From assembly GCF_000621445.1 (NCBI RefSeq), contig NZ_JHYI01000010.1, forward strand, positions 248,001-312,000: a stretch of DNA of 64,000 bases. The letters run 5' to 3'. A program made the translations under genes and the position numbers. Source of the stretch: Alkalihalobacillus bogoriensis ATCC BAA-922 (lineage in GTDB: Bacteria; Bacillota; Bacilli; Bacillales; Bacillaceae_F). Below the pieces are notes generated by a model that worked only from the letters and a program-made list of their open reading frames with translations, searched no databases and was not told where the DNA came from. Positions 60,803-64,000 of the stretch are shown here, piece by piece (the first letter of the stretch is position 1; every line of letters starts with the position of its first letter).

Positions 60803-61425
60803 TAGTGAAATACAGTTATTCTTTCTAATGTATGACGATGATGTGGATACCCTTCTTCGGCTTTATGACCAACTGGGACCATCGCACAAATTTTTTCATG
60901 TTCTTTTAGTTGCAGCAGGCTTTTTATTTTAATTTGGTCAAATCCTAACATTGGTACTGAGGAATAACCAAGACCTTCCGCTGCCAGTAATAAAAACCCA
61001 AGTGCAATGTTTGTTTGTGTTAAGCCCCACTGGCCTCTTTCTTCTATAGTCATGGAACCAAAAAATGCCGATAAATTCGCTATTTCTTCTTTTTTCTTGT
61101 CTTCTGGTACTCCAGGATGAATCGTTTCTTCTATATGGGCAATTACATCTTCCATATCACTAACAACTAATATGACACAAGGAGCAGATGTTACTTGAGT
61201 TTGACCATAAGCCGCTTCTTGTAATTCTTGTTTCATCTTTGTGTCCATCACGGCATGAAAACGCCATGGTTGAAGATTCCAAGCACTCGGGGCTAATTTG
61301 GTTAACTGTATAATTTCCTCGATATCTGCTTTCGTTAATGTTTCTTCTTTAAATTTTCTAACACTATGCCTTGATTCAATCGCTTCTTGAACAGATAAGT
61401 TTTTATGAGTTGTTTGTGTGCTCAT
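60802..61425 (-). CDS. Nitroreductase family protein
   Basis: The 207-residue FMN-dependent nitroreductase has SRHSVRKFKEETLTK near the N-terminus (FMN phosphate site), APSAWNLQPWRFHAV and LLAAEGLGYSSVPMLGFD. It reduces nitro compounds or quinones with NAD(P)H. ATG 61425 is spaced properly from AAAGGGGG, unlike ATG 61431. It lies downstream of, and co-oriented with, gerAC. Confidence 0.88.
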   Translation of the reverse strand: MSTQTTHKNLSVQEAIESRHSVRKFKEETLTKADIEEIIQLTKLAPSAWNLQPWRFHAVMDTKMKQELQEAAYGQTQVTSAPCVILVVSDMEDVIAHIEETIHPGVPEDKKKEEIANLSAFFGSMTIEERGQWGLTQTNIALGFLLLAAEGLGYSSVPMLGFDQIKIKSLLQLKEHEKICAMVPVGHKAEEGYPHHRHTLERITVFH

Positions 61426-61493
61426 TTTCATTCCCCCTTTTCTTCTATAGTGTTTCCAGTCATTTTATAAAACTGTAAGGGAATTGTTTCGTT

Positions 61494-62690
61494 TTATTCC
61501 TCAATATCCTTCAAGAAATCTTTAGTTCTCATGCCAAATCTACGTAAATAAACAGTAGGTTCAACTTGTATATTGGCTTTCTTAAAAAACTCATCCCAAT
61601 TGTCTTCCATTTCTTTAAAGGATTTCGGTTGTTGTCTGTACACATCTTCTCCAAAACCAAAAACATCAATTCCATATTGTTCCTGTACTTTTTGAACTGT
61701 TGCTTCAACTTTGTCTTTTATTTCTTGTCCAATTTGATTCTCATATGATTTGAATGTGTCTAAATCATCAACGATATCACTGCATTGGCTAGATTCTAAT
61801 TCAGTTTCAACAATAAGGTCAATGATAATTTCTGGAGTTTCATTCTTCACATTAGCTTTTATGTTAGTCGTTGACTGACTCACTCGTACTCCTAAATAGC
61901 GTTCTTTGTCGTTTTCACATGGTACGCTTAATGTCGTATATGTTAAATCTTGTGTCCATAAATAATTGCGGGTCTCCTCCACCGTAAGAAAACCACTTAA
62001 TTTATCTTCCTCAAAAAGAGCCATCCCATTTAATACAACGATGGCATCTAAGTCAACTTTTTTATTATTTTCAACTGATTTTCCTTTTTCTTCATTACCT
62101 TCAATTGTAACTGTTGCCATTATCGGATGTCTTCCTGAGGAGCTTACTGCCGAAATAAAATCGGTTAATCGTACATTCGGGTCTCCCCCCCACTCTGTAA
62201 TCATTGTTTCTACTTGAGTATTTATTTTAACTGACGGAACTTCTTGTATTGGATATGTCGTCCCGATAATGTCTTTAGCTTTGACCCCTTTGGCCACAAG
62301 CATATTAAAGTCGTTTCTGAACTCAATATTCCGTTCTAAAAATTGCAAAAAAGGAGCTACCCCTTCTCTCGCCACTTCTTCACTCACAACTAATGTTTGC
62401 ATATGCCCATAAATTGGTGTTCGTGTAATGCCAACATTCATTTTATGAGCTAATTCAGCTAATGTTTCTCCTTCAATTGAAAATAAGATTGCAGCTGTAT
62501 CGCCTTGTGCTGTTTGCATCGATAATTCACTGGAATTAATCACTTCAATTGTAGCAAGATAATGTCCGTTCTCTCCTTTATCAATCGCAATCCCCGCAAC
62601 AATCGATACTTCATTTAATTCTTGGCGGTCCCAACATCCACATAAACAAAATAGAACCATTAAAAAAATAAGGACATAGTTTGTTTTCAT
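61494..62690 (-). CDS. gerAC: Ger(x)C family spore germination lipoprotein
   Basis: The 398-residue lipoprotein has signal peptide and lipobox LCGC (Cys near residue 19) followed by WDRQELNEVSIVAGIAID, the invariant GerAC start. Family blocks ITRTPIYGHMQTLVVSEE and the long beta-rich C-terminal domain are present. It is the C subunit of a germinant receptor in the spore inner membrane. It starts one base after the gerAA stop. Confidence 0.93.
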   Translation of the reverse strand: MKTNYVLIFLMVLFCLCGCWDRQELNEVSIVAGIAIDKGENGHYLATIEVINSSELSMQTAQGDTAAILFSIEGETLAELAHKMNVGITRTPIYGHMQTLVVSEEVAREGVAPFLQFLERNIEFRNDFNMLVAKGVKAKDIIGTTYPIQEVPSVKINTQVETMITEWGGDPNVRLTDFISAVSSSGRHPIMATVTIEGNEEKGKSVENNKKVDLDAIVVLNGMALFEEDKLSGFLTVEETRNYLWTQDLTYTTLSVPCENDKERYLGVRVSQSTTNIKANVKNETPEIIIDLIVETELESSQCSDIVDDLDTFKSYENQIGQEIKDKVEATVQKVQEQYGIDVFGFGEDVYRQQPKSFKEMEDNWDEFFKKANIQVEPTVYLRRFGMRTKDFLKDIEE

Positions 62691-62691
62691 T

Positions 62692-64000
62692 TTATTGTGA
62701 TTTATCTCCTTTGTTTGATTGCATCATTGATGTTTTTGTATTTAAAAATTTCGGTCTTTCCTTTAACGTTTTTATCGGAAAGCGGACAAACACATCTTTA
62801 TTATCTTCCACAATAAAAGGAGCGATTGCGGCTAAATAAGGAACACCAAATGAACGTAAGCTAACTAAATGAATAACGATGATTAATAAACAAAAAAGTG
62901 TTCCAAATATTCCAAACCCTGCCGAAACAAGAATTATAACAAACCGTAATAACCTCGCTGAATTAGCAAACGAATAAATCGGCGATACAAATGTCGCCAT
63001 TGCCGTTAATGCTACTACAATGACGAGAACATTCGATACAATCCCCGCCTCTACTGCTGCTTGACCAATTACTAGCGCTCCAACAATCGATACCGTTTGT
63101 CCAACGACTCTAGGCATCCGCACCCCAGCTTCTCGTAAAATTTCAAACGTAAATTCCATTAATAATAATTCAATAAATGCTGGAAATGGAACACCCTCAC
63201 GTTGCGCTTGCATACTAATTAATAAATTTGTTGGAATTAATTCATGATGAAAAGACGTTAACCCAATATAAAGACCAGGAAGACCTATCGCAATACAAAA
63301 AGCAATATATCGCAAAATCCGAATAAATGAACTCATCATAAAATGTTGATAATAATCTTCACTCGCTTGAAAAAAGTCAGCAAACACGACAGGGACAGAA
63401 GTCACAAAAGGACTGCCATCAACAAATATGGCTATTTTTCCACCTATTAATTTTGACGCAATTGTATCCGGACGATCACTATGATATGTAAGCGGAAACG
63501 GCGTTAATGTCTTATCAGTAATCCATTCCTCTACTTGTCCTGAATCTAAAATTGCATTCATTTTAATAGAAGAAACCCTTCTTTTTACTTCATTCACAAT
63601 CTCTTCATTAGCAATAGTTGAAATATAACAAACACAAATGTCTGTTCTCGTCTCATGCCCTACGATAAATTGTTCAAACACGAGATTTGGATTTTTTATT
63701 CTTTTCCGAACAAGTGACATATTCGTTAACAACGATTCCGTAAAGCTATCTTTCGGACCGCGAATAATTGTTTGAATATCAGATGTTTCAATTGCTCTTT
63801 TTTCATCATTAGCTACATGAACGGCAATACAATAATTAACACCTTCCACCAACAATACAATATACCCTGATAAAATATGCCATACTACTTCATGTTCATA
63901 CTGAAGAATCGTTGAGAAATGACTTGAAAAATATTCTTGTTGAAACGCTGTAAGGTCTTCCTTCGATTGAATGGAATATTGGTTTAACGATGAAAGCGTT
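62692..64000 (-). CDS. gerAA: GerA family spore germination protein (A subunit), 5' end beyond the window
   Basis: At least 435 codons are open to the right edge with no stop. The visible part has the soluble N-terminal region ending (LVEGVNYCIAVHVAND), TSDIQTIIRGPKDSFTESLL, VEEWITDKTLTPFPL, and the membrane domain with PGLYIGLTSFHHELIPTNLL and EAGVRMPRVVGQTVSIVGAL. It forms the germinant receptor with gerAC. No gerAB lies between them, so the B subunit must be upstream of the window or elsewhere. Confidence 0.93.
   Translation of the reverse strand, partial: TLSSLNQYSIQSKEDLTAFQQEYFSSHFSTILQYEHEVVWHILSGYIVLLVEGVNYCIAVHVANDEKRAIETSDIQTIIRGPKDSFTESLLTNMSLVRKRIKNPNLVFEQFIVGHETRTDICVCYISTIANEEIVNEVKRRVSSIKMNAILDSGQVEEWITDKTLTPFPLTYHSDRPDTIASKLIGGKIAIFVDGSPFVTSVPVVFADFFQASEDYYQHFMMSSFIRILRYIAFCIAIGLPGLYIGLTSFHHELIPTNLLISMQAQREGVPFPAFIELLLMEFTFEILREAGVRMPRVVGQTVSIVGALVIGQAAVEAGIVSNVLVIVVALTAMATFVSPIYSFANSARLLRFVIILVSAGFGIFGTLFCLLIIVIHLVSLRSFGVPYLAAIAPFIVEDNKDVFVRFPIKTLKERPKFLNTKTSMMQSNKGDKSQ

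Overview
The window reads as chromosome of a low-GC, endospore-forming Gram-positive bacterium of the Bacillaceae. The sequence contains two alpha/beta-type small acid-soluble spore proteins, a gerA-type germinant receptor operon, GerP-like and coat proteins, Hsp20- and YppG-type spore proteins, candidate sigma-G and sigma-K promoters, Spo0A boxes and Bacillus-style operons (mhqO/mhqD/wrbA, yhfW-, yisP- and sinI-like genes). I cannot name a species. No tRNA, rRNA, CRISPR array, prophage or intact IS element was seen.

Layout. 1-5.2 kb: small housekeeping and stress genes. 5.3-5.8 kb: Spo0A-type boxes, a class I c-di-GMP riboswitch and a short sinI-like antirepressor gene. 6.0-11.7 kb: cbiM-cbiQ of a Ni/Co ECF transporter, then a LysM/GerP-like spore gene cluster, then cbiO with an arginase-superfamily hydrolase resembling Ni-dependent guanidine hydrolases. 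11.8-13.2 kb: spore-type Hsp20, YppG-like and a further GerP-like protein. 13.3-16.7 kb: an operon of membrane proteins carrying two PIN nuclease domains and a Lon-type protease domain. 16.9-19.7 kb: a BMP-type binding protein followed by an orphan histidine kinase. 19.8-23.1 kb: small proteins, a Y-family polymerase and HAD/DUF84 house-cleaning enzymes. 23.3-26.2 kb: gluconokinase and GH1 beta-glucosidase. 26.2-36.8 kb: a frameshifted chemoreceptor, coat-like and membrane proteins, a YisP-like enzyme, a Rieske-FAD oxidoreductase and an AbrB-type transporter. 36.8-42.7 kb: HelD, a decayed phosphatase gene, a chromate transporter and a CotF-like protein. 42.9-49.6 kb: GGDEF-EAL protein, DEAD-box helicase and cold-shock protein, a transporter, a HemD-like protein. 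50.6-53.1 kb: a wrbA-mhqO-mhqD quinone-detoxification operon with three palindromic operators. 53.1-64 kb: pirin, SASPs, PepF, a nitrilase/GNAT pair, a nitroreductase and gerAC with partial gerAA running off the end.

Two families of short non-coding interspersed repeats are visible. R1 occurs around 28.1, 28.9, 32.7, 40.1 and 42.7 kb. R2 occurs around 7.55 and 34.5 kb; the 34.5 kb copy carries imperfect terminal inverted repeats.

Most connected themes: (a) c-di-GMP signalling, through a GGDEF-EAL protein and a riboswitch in front of sinI, suggests c-di-GMP input into the SinI/SinR biofilm switch on top of Spo0A control; (b) an arginase-family enzyme co-oriented with an ECF ATPase and near cbiMQ suggests nickel supply for guanidine hydrolysis; (c) the membrane PIN/PIN/Lon-like operon has no function that I recognise.
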